Below are positions 1 through 7,947 of a stretch of DNA of 34,307 bases, piece by piece. The stretch's first letter is position 1. Each line of letters opens with the position of its first letter. The stretch is from Bordetella parapertussis. GTDB taxonomy: Bacteria > Pseudomonadota > Gammaproteobacteria > Burkholderiales > SG8-41. The position numbers and the translations under genes are program-made. The notes beneath the pieces were generated by a model. That model was not told where the DNA came from, ran no database searches, and was given only the letters and a program-made list of their open reading frames with translations. The DNA is taken from assembly GCA_945906935.1 (NCBI GenBank), contig CAMDSO010000036.1, positions 1-34,307 on the forward strand. Direction: 5' to 3'.

Positions 1-37
1 GCAGCACCTCCGTTCTACAAGTCCACGAGGAGCACAG

Positions 38-1015
38 ATGCTTGCATGCCGATTCCCGGTTTGGACACTCCCGCTGGCACTCACGGTCCCGGTGTCCGGC
101 CTGACGTACGGTCAGGACTTTCCAGCCAGGCCGGTGCGCATCATCAATCCGGTGACTGCCGGTAGCGTCACCGATGTGATGGCGCGCACCGTGGCGCAGC
201 ACTTCAACACCAGCTTCGGGCAAACCTTCGTCGTCGATAACCGCCCTGGTGCCAATGGCATCATCGGTCTTGATCTGGTTGCCAAATCGGCGGGCGACGG
301 TTACACGTTGGTTGCCGCCTCCAGCGGTATGCTGGTGATGAATGCTGCGATTTTTGAAAAGCTGCCATTTAATGTGATGCGCGACTTTGCGCCGATCAGC
401 ATCATTTTATCTGCGCCGTTTGCGATCTTCGTGCATCCATCCTTGCCTGTAAAAAATACCCGCGAACTGGTGGCGCTGGCGAAAGCGAAACCTACTCAGT
501 TGCCCTACGGGTCGTTCGGCCCGGCGAGCTTTGCGCATATGGCCATGGAGCTATTTATGGCACAGACTGGCACCCGGTTGACGCATGTTCCCTACAAGGG
601 CGGCGCGCCGATGGCCGCCGCGTTGGTGGCTGGCGAGGTGACGGTAGCCTTCGATTCAGTACAAAACGAATTGCCGTATTTGCGCGCAAACCGTGTTCGC
701 GCCATTGCCATTGCCGGCCCCAAACGGGTTGGTTTGCTGCCGGATGTGCCAACACTGGCTGAGTCGGGCGTGATGGGGGCTGAATTACCCGCCTGGTATG
801 CGCTACTGGCGCCAGCTGGAACGCCGCGCGCGATCATCAATCGCCTCTACGACGATATGGTGACGGCTTTTAAATCGACCGAGCTGCGCGAGCGCTTTGC
901 TGCACTCGGCTCGGAGGTTGTGCTGAATACCCCGGATCAGTTTGCGACGCAGCTTCGTAATGATATAGAAGCGATGACGAAAGTCGCCCGCGACGCCGGC
1001 GTCAAAGCGAATTAA
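38..1015 (+). CDS. Bug/TctC-family periplasmic solute-binding protein
   Basis: A 325-residue extracytoplasmic binding protein of the tripartite tricarboxylate (Bug) family, which captures small carboxylates or similar ligands in the periplasm. An N-terminal signal peptide of about 25 residues ends near YGQ before the mature start DFPARPVRII. Family hallmarks are visible in order: VDNRPGANG near residue 68, GDGYTLVAASS near 86, a VHPSLPVKN stretch near 132, and VPYKGGAPM near 185. Length is normal for the family. AGGAG lies about 10 bases before the ATG. No TctA or TctB membrane subunits are nearby, as is usual for the expanded orphan Bug sets of betaproteobacteria. The ligand cannot be read from sequence. 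Confidence 0.93.
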   Translation: MLACRFPVWTLPLALTVPVSGLTYGQDFPARPVRIINPVTAGSVTDVMARTVAQHFNTSFGQTFVVDNRPGANGIIGLDLVAKSAGDGYTLVAASSGMLVMNAAIFEKLPFNVMRDFAPISIILSAPFAIFVHPSLPVKNTRELVALAKAKPTQLPYGSFGPASFAHMAMELFMAQTGTRLTHVPYKGGAPMAAALVAGEVTVAFDSVQNELPYLRANRVRAIAIAGPKRVGLLPDVPTLAESGVMGAELPAWYALLAPAGTPRAIINRLYDDMVTAFKSTELRERFAALGSEVVLNTPDQFATQLRNDIEAMTKVARDAGVKAN

Positions 1016-1070
1016 CGGCTGCGTTGAAGTTTTGATAGCGACGGCAGCGTGCTCGCGGAGCACGCGATGG

Positions 1071-1195
1071 TCAGTGGCTTCCGACCCGGTTCTCCACGAC
1101 CAAGCCATCGTATTTTGTGAAGTTCGCCTCGTTGTTGGTGACCCAGATGACCTCCAATGCGATGGCATGTGAGGCGATTAGTTTATCCAGGGCGT
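1071..1195 (-). pseudogene. PIN-domain (VapC/FitB-like) toxin, C-terminal remnant
   Basis: Read on the minus strand, this stretch encodes about 40 residues that match the end of a VapC/FitB PIN-domain ribonuclease: LIASHAIALEVIWVTNN, then ANFTKYDGLVVEN, ending in a TGA at 1071-1073. The IASHA helix and VTNN strand carry the last acidic and polar active-site positions of the family. The N-terminal two thirds, with the first catalytic Asp, are missing and no start codon is present. The fragment lies head to head with the FitA-type gene at 1312 but on the opposite strand, so it belongs to a different, earlier module. The assignment rests on motif resemblance only. Confidence 0.6.
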
Positions 1196-1311
1196 TCCGG
1201 TTACGTTCTCAAACGCAGGTGTACACCGACATTCATGGGCCTGACTTTATTGCGGGATGCATGCGTTTGGGCATAATGCGCTCATGGCATCCACAACTCG
1301 AAGGCGTCACC

Positions 1312-1566
1312 ATGGCAACGTTAATGATACGAAATCTGCCTGATGCGGTGTACCGTGCGTTGCGGGTGCGAGCTGCTCAACACGGGGCCACTATAGAAGC
1401 CGAAGTTTGTGAAATTCTTGTGGCGGCACTCAATCCCGACGCCCGGGTTCGCATTGGGGATGCGCTGGCGGCATTGGGTCGCAAGATCGGCCTTACCGAC
1501 GAAGATTTTGAGGTGATGCAAGAGGTGAGAGACAAGGCACCCGCCAAGGCGCCGGGGTTCGTGTGA
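1312..1566 (+). CDS. FitA-type ribbon-helix-helix antitoxin (orphan)
   Basis: An 84-residue protein that resembles FitA antitoxins. The N-terminal strand MATLMIRNLPD and the following helices (AVYRALRVRAAQHGATIEAE) form a ribbon-helix-helix DNA-binding and dimerisation unit, and the C-terminal tail with TDEDFEVMQEVRDK is the usual toxin-binding segment. The open frame extends upstream to 1117, but the family start is the ATG at 1312, so I use that. Such antitoxins normally repress their own promoter with the toxin; CATAAT at 1272-1277 could be its -10 element (weak). The toxin that should overlap its stop codon survives only as a stump, so this is an antitoxin without a target in the window. 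Confidence 0.75.
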   Translation: MATLMIRNLPDAVYRALRVRAAQHGATIEAEVCEILVAALNPDARVRIGDALAALGRKIGLTDEDFEVMQEVRDKAPAKAPGFV

Positions 1567-1640
1567 TCGTTCTTGGTACGAAGGTTGATTCTCACACTCT
1601 GTTCGGCGGCTTCGGTGGCGAGCGTGCGGCGTTGTTATAG
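1563..1640 (+). pseudogene. FitB-like PIN toxin, N-terminal stump
   Basis: A GTG at 1563 overlaps the antitoxin stop, exactly where FitB should begin. The first codons read VIVLGTKV, against a family pattern of MIVLDTNV. The catalytic Asp (D to G) and the following Asn (N to K) are both lost. Similarity ends after about eight codons; the frame runs through unrelated sequence to a TAG at 1638-1640. This looks like a deletion that kept only the overlap with the antitoxin. Confidence is moderate because the matching segment is so short; the position is the main support. Confidence 0.5.
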
Positions 1641-1885
1641 CACCTGCCGCGGCGCTTTCCTAACAACTGGCACGGCGGTAGCGAAGGAGGCGGGGGTGTT
1701 GAAGGGGGCTTATTTGAGGAGTGTGCGGTAAGTTAGTCGTAGCCCTGCAATGGCTTGAATTACAATTCACGGCAAGTTTTGTTTCAAGCAAAACCAACCA
1801 GGCATTGGTTTTTCGTATCGTTCATATCCGCCGATAACGTCAATGCGTCGGAACGTGAAAAAACCTGACAGGCGAAATTCCCATA
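1641..1885 (+). other. Leader/intergenic region before the methyltransferase-HNH gene
   Basis: No gene seen in these 245 bases. They contain two overlapping hairpins (listed separately) 75-110 bases before the start codon at 1886. There is no convincing Shine-Dalgarno sequence; GACAGGCGA at about 1868 is the nearest purine-rich stretch. Confidence 0.5.
1776..1813 (+). terminator. Overlapping alternative hairpins, terminator-like
   Basis: Hairpin A pairs GTTTTG (1776-1781) with CAAAAC (1789-1794). Hairpin B pairs AAAACCAA (1790-1797) with TTGGTTTT (1805-1812) around a 7-base loop and is followed by one more T. They share bases 1790-1794, so only one can form. B resembles a weak intrinsic terminator. 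It may simply end transcription from the antitoxin side, or act as an attenuator for the next gene. The stems are AT-rich and the T run short, so this is tentative. Confidence 0.35.
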
Positions 1886-3607
1886 ATGAAAAAATCAATT
1901 GCCTGGTACGACTATCACGCAAAAGATATTACCGTTCAATACGAGCGGGTTTCGCCGGACCTCATTCATGCCTGGTTTGTCGATCTGCTGCCTTCGGGCG
2001 CTGCTTTCGCGCTCGACGTCGGGGCTGGTACTGGCCGCGATGCATCCTGGCTGGCCAGGAAAGGGTATGAGGTTGTCGCGGTCGAGCCTTCGGCTGCAAT
2101 GCGCAATATCGGACAAAGTCTGCATACGGAACCTGGCGTCCAATGGATTGATGATGCGCTGCCGGATTTTAGAAAAGCAGTTCGCCTCGGGCTGAACTTC
2201 GATCTCATTCTCCTGAGTGCGGTATGGATGCACGTGGCAGAGGTTGATCGTTCGCGTGCTTTCCGCAAGCTCATCACCTTGCTGAAGCCGGGTGGATTCA
2301 TGGCGCTCAGTCTGCGCATAGGCTCCATGGGCGATGGTCGTGAAATGCGTCCGGTCACCGAGCAAGAAATAGAAAGACTGGCAAGGGAAAACGGCGCATT
2401 TGTTGAGCGCAGAACAGCAACACCGGATTCCGCGGGACGCACAGAAGTGAGCTGGATCAATTTGGTGGTGCGTCTTCCCGATGATGGCACCGGCGCTCTC
2501 CCGCTTTTGCGGCACATCATTATCAATGACAACAAGTCGTCAACCTACAAACTCGGTTTGCTGCGTGCACTGTGCAGGATCGCCGACGGTGCCGCCGGTT
2601 ATGCGGTCACCGAGAACGAGAGCTTCGTCAGCGTTCCTCTTGGACTGGTGGGGCTCTACTGGTTACGCTTGTTCAAGCCATTGCTCGCTGCCGGTTTACC
2701 GCAGGCACCAACAAACAAGGGGCTCGAGGGCCTGGGTTTTGTGAAAGAGGGTTTTCGTCGTCTTCTGATCGCCGGAACCGATGTTTCGTATCTGGATATG
2801 CGTATCGGCATGACTTTCTCGGGCGATCGTGCCAAAGCATTGCATGCAGCCATTCGTGACGCGTGCACCACCATACAAACCATGCCTGCGACGTATATGA
2901 CCTATCCGAACGGCGGCGCCATCCTGGAAGTGCAGCGGGCCTCGCGTTTGCCAGTGCCAGACAGCATCACCTTGGACGATACCTACCTTGCGAGTTTTGG
3001 CGTGGTTCGTATTCCGCAGAACCTTTGGTCGGCGCTGCAAAAGTTCGAGGTGTGGATCGAGCCGGCGGTCCTCGCGGAGTGGACGCGTCTCATCAAGAGT
3101 TATTGTGCGGCTCAGGGGCGCCCTGTTGAAGATGGCGTGATTGCTTCTGCAATGTTGTGGTTGGAGCCGGGTCGGGACGTCAAGATTGCACGTGAGCAAG
3201 CGGTTCGCTTGATCACAACTGCCGACTTGCGGTGCGTGTGGAGCGGCGCGCGTTTAAACGAGGCCAACCTCGATATCGATCATTGTCTTCCCTGGGTGGC
3301 GTGGCCTTGTGGCGACCTGTGGAATTTGATGCCGGCATCCCGCACCGTAAATCAACACAGGAAGCGGGAAAAAATTCCCGCGGCGTCGGCGTTGAGCGCA
3401 GCGAGAGAACGTATCGAAGAGTGGTGGAGCGATGCCTACTGCAAGGCTCCCAACCTGACTTTGATTGAACAATTCAAACTGCAGGCGCGGGCGAGTCTGC
3501 CGATCGTTTCAAACGATCGCTGTGATCTCGATGAGATATTTATGGGTTTGATGATCCAGCGTATGCGCCTCAAGAATGACCAGCAAGTCGCAGAGTGGGC
3601 TGGATAA
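1886..3607 (+). CDS. Class I SAM methyltransferase fused to HNH endonuclease
   Basis: A 573-residue two-enzyme fusion. Residues 40-190 are a Rossmann methyltransferase: motif I LDVGAGTGRDASWLA (43-57), acidic end of strand 2 VVAVEPS (63-69), and LLKPGGFMALSLR (132-144). The motif IV region reads LILLSAVWMHV and lacks the (N/D)PPY of DNA amino-methyltransferases, so the substrate is more likely a small molecule, RNA or protein. A middle region of unknown role begins INDNKSSTYKLGLLRAL (213-229). Residues 450-497 form an HNH nuclease: C450, the DIDH motif ending at H466, N480 in DLWN, and N489/H491 followed by basic residues. No mobility gene, second subunit or specificity subunit adjoins it. 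It may be a stand-alone defence or modification protein; that is inference. Confidence 0.8.
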   Translation: MKKSIAWYDYHAKDITVQYERVSPDLIHAWFVDLLPSGAAFALDVGAGTGRDASWLARKGYEVVAVEPSAAMRNIGQSLHTEPGVQWIDDALPDFRKAVRLGLNFDLILLSAVWMHVAEVDRSRAFRKLITLLKPGGFMALSLRIGSMGDGREMRPVTEQEIERLARENGAFVERRTATPDSAGRTEVSWINLVVRLPDDGTGALPLLRHIIINDNKSSTYKLGLLRALCRIADGAAGYAVTENESFVSVPLGLVGLYWLRLFKPLLAAGLPQAPTNKGLEGLGFVKEGFRRLLIAGTDVSYLDMRIGMTFSGDRAKALHAAIRDACTTIQTMPATYMTYPNGGAILEVQRASRLPVPDSITLDDTYLASFGVVRIPQNLWSALQKFEVWIEPAVLAEWTRLIKSYCAAQGRPVEDGVIASAMLWLEPGRDVKIAREQAVRLITTADLRCVWSGARLNEANLDIDHCLPWVAWPCGDLWNLMPASRTVNQHRKREKIPAASALSAARERIEEWWSDAYCKAPNLTLIEQFKLQARASLPIVSNDRCDLDEIFMGLMIQRMRLKNDQQVAEWAG

Positions 3608-3633
3608 GAACAGGCCAGTTATTTGGTTTTATT

Positions 3634-4146
3634 CTATGTGCCTGTGCCGTCTGCTTCTTCCGCTGACCGCGGCGTCATAATCTCCAGCCCCCACCTCGCC
3701 GGCAGCACTTCATTCAGCGCTGTGATGATCACGCCCACCGAGGCGGCTAGCCGCCGTTCGCTGATCGGGGTGCGGGCGGTGATGTTCTTCCAGTCCAGAT
3801 AACACTGCATTACCTGCGGTCGTGCGGCTAAGATGTGCAGTGGTTCCTGTTCGGCTTTCACGGCTTTTTTGGGCGGGCGGATGTTGCGCGGGCCGGCGTG
3901 TTGTCCGAGGCGGATGCGTGCCGCACTATCTTCGCCGGTGATGATTTGTGTTTCCATCGTGGTCACACGCGGGCCGTCGGCGTTGTGGCGCGACCAGATC
4001 TGGCTCTGGCCGCCGGCGGCGGGTCGGTGGCGTCGGATGGCGTCGCGAAGGGCGGGTCGGCCTGTGCTTGCATGCGCTGCGAGTGCGGGCGTAGACGCTC
4101 GCGACGTTGGTGGTGGGAGGGTGAACATAGCGGGGTTGGAGCTCAT
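3634..4146 (-). CDS. Hypothetical protein
   Basis: A possible 170-residue protein that I do not recognise. The first 60 residues are Pro/Ala/Arg-rich and look unreliable. From METQIITGED (about residue 64) onward, codon choice looks like real coding sequence, with a basic stretch RPPKKAVKAEQEP and a helical C-terminal half (ISERRLAASVGVIITALNE). The true start may be that internal ATG. It converges on the methyltransferase-HNH gene with 26 bases between stops. No signal peptide, membrane segment or known motif is evident. Confidence 0.4.
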   Translation of the reverse strand: MSSNPAMFTLPPPTSRASTPALAAHASTGRPALRDAIRRHRPAAGGQSQIWSRHNADGPRVTTMETQIITGEDSAARIRLGQHAGPRNIRPPKKAVKAEQEPLHILAARPQVMQCYLDWKNITARTPISERRLAASVGVIITALNEVLPARWGLEIMTPRSAEEADGTGT

Positions 4147-4421
4147 GGGGTGAGCCAGGGTGGCGGTGAGCGAAAAGTGTTTGGGTTGGTCATTCTGCTA
4201 CGGGATGGGAGGCGATTTCGGTCGGCACGTGGCGCTACGCCCCCATCCTGTCCTTCTCCCGCGGGCGGGGGCAGGGACCTGCTAGCCGGCGATTTCGATT
4301 GAAACGGGCGGGGGTGAGGGGCAACGGCGTTGCGTTTTTAGTCAATAAATATTTCAATTGAATTCGCGGTATTCTCGCCGCTTCGCTTGACCTTTTATAA
4401 CAGCCGCCGGAGCGTTCTTAA
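4147..4421. other. Intergenic region with REP-like GC-rich palindrome
   Basis: No gene seen. Around 4250-4278 is an imperfect GC-rich palindrome: outer GTCC/GGAC arms and a CCCGCGGG core, followed at about 4303 by GAAACGGGCGGGGGTGAGGG. The composition resembles repetitive extragenic palindromes. Only one copy is visible here, so the repeat status is unproven. Confidence 0.35.
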
Positions 4422-5876
4422 TTGAAACCTGCCAACACCATTGTCATTCTGTCCGACGAACACAATAAACGCGTCACTGGCTGCTACGGGCACCCGATGA
4501 TCAAGACGCCCAATCTCGACAAGCTCGCCGCACGTGGCACGCGCTTTACCTCCGCCTATACCAACTGCCCGATCTGCGTGCCGGCACGTGCTTCGTTTGC
4601 CACCGGCCAGTATGTGCACAAGGTGCGCTGCTGGGACAATGCCATCGCCTATGAGGGCCAGCCGGCAAGCTGGGGCCACCGCTTGATGGAGCAAGGTCAT
4701 CATGTGACGTCCATCGGCAAACTTCATTATCTCGATGCCGATCCCCGTCGCAACGGTTTTGACGAGGAGATACTGCCTTTGCATATCGTCGATGGTCTTG
4801 GTGATCTGCTTGGTTTGATTCGCGACGAGCTGCCAGTGCGGCCCGGTTCGAAACGACTCGGGCCCGAAGCAGGCCCGGGTGAATCGGAATACACCAAATA
4901 CGACCGCGACATCGCCGCCCATACCGTGCAATGGCTGGCCAATGAAGCACCCAAGCATCGCGAAAAACCGTGGATGCTCTACGTCGGTTTTGTCTCGCCG
5001 CACTTCCCGCTGATCGCGCCGCCCGAGTTCTACAACCTGTATCCGGAAAGCGCAGTACCGTGGCCGCTTATGTACGACAAAGCAGAGCGGCCACGCCATC
5101 CGTTCACCGATGCGATGCGCGGCTGCCTCTGCTTTGACGATGAATTCGATCATCCCATGGTGCGTCGCGCGATTGCCGCTTACTTTGGGCTGACCACCTT
5201 CATGGATGCGAACGTTGGCAAAATACTTGCGGCACTCGAGAGTAACGGTCTCCTCGACAACACACGGGTGATTTATTCGTCCGACCATGGTGACAATCTG
5301 GGCACGCGCGGTATGTGGGGCAAGTCGACCATGTACGAAGAGTCGGCCGGCATCCCGCTGATCATGGCGGGGCCGGACATCCCGGCCGGCCAGGTGTCTG
5401 ATGTGCCGGTGACGCTGGCCGACGCCTTTCAGACTATTGTGCAATCGACCGGTGCCCGCGCTGACGCGCGCGACGCGGATCTGCCCGGGCATTCGTTGCT
5501 CGATATCGCCTGCGGCAAGACGCCCGAGCGCACCATCCTCTCCGAGTATCATGCCGCCGGCGCGATCTGTGGTTCTTACATGATCCGCCATCGCAATTTC
5601 AAATTTATTTACTACGTCGGTCTGCCGCCGATGTTGTTTGATCTCGCCGCCGATCCGCAGGAGTGCAACGATCTTGGTCGCGATCCGGCATTTGAAGCGG
5701 TGCGGCGCGAGTGTGAAGCGGCGCTGCGCAAGGTGGTTGATCCGGAGGCCGCTGATCGTCAGGCCAAGGCTGATCAGGCGGCAAAAATCGCTGCGGTGGG
5801 GGGCAAGGCTGCGATTCTCAAACGCGGCACCTTCCGCTACTCGCCGCCGCCCGGCGTCAAACCTTCTTATTACTGA
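4422..5876 (+). CDS. Sulfatase (formylglycine-dependent, choline-sulfatase-like)
   Basis: A 484-residue type I sulfatase that hydrolyses sulfate esters. The maturation motif CVPAR (C52 to R56) gives the formylglycine residue. Metal-binding acidic residues lie at D12-E13 and in SDHGD (287-291). The C-terminal FDLAADPQECNDLGRDP is the usual sulfatase ending. There is no signal peptide, so it should act in the cytoplasm on an imported sulfate ester. It starts with TTG; GGAG lies about 10 bases upstream. Ten bases after its stop begins a Bug binding protein, which suggests one transcript that imports and desulfates a compound. No formylglycine-generating enzyme is in the window. The substrate is unknown. 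Confidence 0.9.
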   Translation: MKPANTIVILSDEHNKRVTGCYGHPMIKTPNLDKLAARGTRFTSAYTNCPICVPARASFATGQYVHKVRCWDNAIAYEGQPASWGHRLMEQGHHVTSIGKLHYLDADPRRNGFDEEILPLHIVDGLGDLLGLIRDELPVRPGSKRLGPEAGPGESEYTKYDRDIAAHTVQWLANEAPKHREKPWMLYVGFVSPHFPLIAPPEFYNLYPESAVPWPLMYDKAERPRHPFTDAMRGCLCFDDEFDHPMVRRAIAAYFGLTTFMDANVGKILAALESNGLLDNTRVIYSSDHGDNLGTRGMWGKSTMYEESAGIPLIMAGPDIPAGQVSDVPVTLADAFQTIVQSTGARADARDADLPGHSLLDIACGKTPERTILSEYHAAGAICGSYMIRHRNFKFIYYVGLPPMLFDLAADPQECNDLGRDPAFEAVRRECEAALRKVVDPEAADRQAKADQAAKIAAVGGKAAILKRGTFRYSPPPGVKPSYY

Positions 5877-5886
5877 GCCTCTGCGG

Positions 5887-6870
5887 ATGCCTGCCATTGG
5901 TGGACTGCAGTTACTCGGCGCGGGCGCCGTGTTGGCGTTCGCCGCGGTGACAGCCTGCGCGCAACATTTTCCGAGCCGCCCCATCCGCTTGTTGGTTCCG
6001 GGGGCCTCGGGGAGTTCCCAGGATGTGCTCTCGCGCATACTTGCCGGGCGCATGTCGGAACTCATCGGGCAACCAGTGGTGGTGGATGCACGCGCCGGGG
6101 CGAGCGGTCTGATCGGCATTGAGTTGGGTAGAGTCGCCGCCCCCGATGGTTACACGCTGGTGGCCGCAACGGCGACGCTGTTTGCAACGCTGCCGGCGCT
6201 CGGTGCCAGGCTGGGCTATGACCCGGATCGGGATTTTTCACCGTTAAGCCGTATGGCCAGCGTGTCGAACGTGTTGCTCGTCAACGCCGGCCTTGGCGTG
6301 AATTCGGTGCCAGAGCTGGTGAAGCTCGCCAAGGCGCGTGCAGGGCAGCTTAATTACGGTTCGGCCGGCAACGCGACCCCCGCGCATCTGGGCGGGGCGA
6401 TGCTCAATACGCTGGCTGGTATCGCGACCAACCACGTTCCATATAAAGGCGCGGCGCAGGCGTTGACCGATGTGATGGCCGGTCAGTTGCAGTATCTGAT
6501 CACCTCGCCACTGGTGGCGATGCCGCATGCGAGTGGCGGGCGCATCCGTGTGATCGCCAGCACCGGCGCGCAACGCGACCCGTTGTTGCCGCAGTTGCCG
6601 ACGGTGGCGGAATTTCTGCCGGGCTTCGAGATCACGCAATGGTGGGGCATCGTGCTACCGGCGAAAACACCGCAAAACATTAGCGCCCGCCTGCACACCG
6701 TGATGGTTAATGCGCTCAACACGCCCGAGGTGCGCGAGCTGGTCGCCAAACAAGGTGCGACAGTGCGTCCGGAATCTCCGGCTGAATTCACTGCGTTCAT
6801 GCAGCTCGAGCGCAAGCGCATTGCCGCGCTTGGTCGTCAGGCCGGTGTTTCCGCAGATGTTGTGCAGTGA
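5887..6870 (+). CDS. Bug/TctC-family periplasmic solute-binding protein
   Basis: A 327-residue Bug-family binding protein starting at the ATG directly downstream of the sulfatase (10 bases). The signal peptide, about 25 residues, ends at TACAQ before HFPSRPIRLL. Family motifs: VDARAGASGLIG near 56, DGYTLVAAT near 81, VPYKGAAQALTDVM near 180. The frame is open further upstream into the sulfatase, but those codons do not resemble the family and the ATG at 5887 gives a proper signal peptide. The tight link makes it the likely binding protein for the sulfatase substrate or its product (inference). Confidence 0.92.
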   Translation: MPAIGGLQLLGAGAVLAFAAVTACAQHFPSRPIRLLVPGASGSSQDVLSRILAGRMSELIGQPVVVDARAGASGLIGIELGRVAAPDGYTLVAATATLFATLPALGARLGYDPDRDFSPLSRMASVSNVLLVNAGLGVNSVPELVKLAKARAGQLNYGSAGNATPAHLGGAMLNTLAGIATNHVPYKGAAQALTDVMAGQLQYLITSPLVAMPHASGGRIRVIASTGAQRDPLLPQLPTVAEFLPGFEITQWWGIVLPAKTPQNISARLHTVMVNALNTPEVRELVAKQGATVRPESPAEFTAFMQLERKRIAALGRQAGVSADVVQ

Positions 6871-6943
6871 GTGACGCCGCGGCGTTGGATTGTTGGTCGG
6901 GACGGGCTGCCTGAGTGCTGCAACAACTGCGTAGGGAAGCACG

Positions 6944-7918
6944 ATGAATTTTGGATTGAAGCTTGCACGTTACCTGTCCGGCGCTTTGGTGCTGACACTG
7001 GCCACGGTGGTTGCGGCGCAGAATTACCCTTTCAAAAATATCAACTTGGTGGTCGGTTATCCGCCCGGTGGCGGCGCTGATCTATTTGCGCGTGCCATTG
7101 CGCAGGATATGGCGCGTCAGTTCGACAAGCAAATCATCGTCGATAACCGCAGTGGCGCGGCGGGTAATATCGGCACCGAATATGTTGTCAAGGCGCCGCC
7201 TGACGGTTACACGTTGCTGTATACGCCTTCGCCGATTGCCGTGAGCAAGGTGATGTCGAAGAACCTGAGCTTTGACGCGCAGCGGGATCTGCGCCCGATT
7301 TCGATGAGTATCTCGACCCCGCTGGTGCTGGCGGTGCATCCGTCATTGCCGGTGAAAAACGTCAAGGATCTGATTGCGCTTGCCAAGGCGCGGCCCGGCA
7401 CGCTGACCTATAGCTCATCCGGCGTCGGCAACAGCGGGCATTTCACAATGGTTTTGCTCAACGCCAGCGCCAGTATCGATACGCGCCACGTGCCCTACCG
7501 GGGGGCTGCCCCGTCACTGACATCGGTGATCTCGGGTGAGACGCAAATGGCCTTTCTGGTGCCGCCGTTAGTGCTGCCGCATGCGGGCAGCGGCAAGCTG
7601 CATTTGCTCGCCGTATCAAGTCGCAAGCGCGCACCAGTGTTTCCTGATCTTCCGACCATGCAGGAACAGGGCGTGCGTGGCTACGAGGCGCTGCAGTGGC
7701 ACGGCTTTTTTGCCCCGGCGGCAACCGCCGACGCAGTGATTAATACGCTCCACGGTGCGGTGGTCAAAGCGTTGGCCAGACCTGAGTTGAAATCACGTCT
7801 GATTGCCGAGGGCGCCGAGATTGTGGGTAGTTCGCCGACGGCGTTTGCGGCCTTCTTTCAGCAGGAGGTTGTGAAGTGGACCGAGGTGGCGAAATGGGCG
7901 GGTGTGCAGCCGGAGTAA
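6944..7918 (+). CDS. Bug/TctC-family periplasmic solute-binding protein
   Basis: A 324-residue Bug-family binding protein. The signal peptide of about 25 residues ends at VVAAQ before NYPFKNINLV. Family motifs: YPPGGGADLFARAIAQDM near 38, VDNRSGAAGNIG near 66, DGYTLLYTP near 86, VPYRGAAPS near 182. It follows the previous Bug gene by 73 bases. That gap holds a perfect 12-base palindrome ACGCCGCGGCGT at 6874-6885. A GGGAAG sequence 5 bases before the ATG may serve for ribosome binding. It converges on the minus-strand Bug gene, with 29 bases between stops. Confidence 0.93.
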   Translation: MNFGLKLARYLSGALVLTLATVVAAQNYPFKNINLVVGYPPGGGADLFARAIAQDMARQFDKQIIVDNRSGAAGNIGTEYVVKAPPDGYTLLYTPSPIAVSKVMSKNLSFDAQRDLRPISMSISTPLVLAVHPSLPVKNVKDLIALAKARPGTLTYSSSGVGNSGHFTMVLLNASASIDTRHVPYRGAAPSLTSVISGETQMAFLVPPLVLPHAGSGKLHLLAVSSRKRAPVFPDLPTMQEQGVRGYEALQWHGFFAPAATADAVINTLHGAVVKALARPELKSRLIAEGAEIVGSSPTAFAAFFQQEVVKWTEVAKWAGVQPE

Positions 7919-7947
7919 ATAAGTATCGGCAGCGCTGCGATTGACGT

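Noticed and set aside
1117-1311. An N-terminal extension of the FitA-type protein
   Set aside because: The 65 residues before MATLMIRN are unlike the family and overlap the opposite-strand PIN remnant; the ATG at 1312 is the normal start.
4250-4330. Possible CRISPR repeat or array in the GC-rich intergenic sequence (contains GATTGAAAC)
   Set aside because: GATTGAAAC resembles the end of some CRISPR repeats, but there is only one copy, no spacers and no cas gene.
4395-6119. A 574-codon open frame on the minus strand opposite the sulfatase
   Set aside because: It mirrors the strongly coding plus strand, with composition typical of antisense frames in GC-rich DNA, and has no family resemblance.
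6874-6885. Perfect palindrome ACGCCGCGGCGT between two Bug genes as an operator
   Set aside because: A single GC-only palindrome is common in GC-rich DNA and no second site or regulator gene is nearby.
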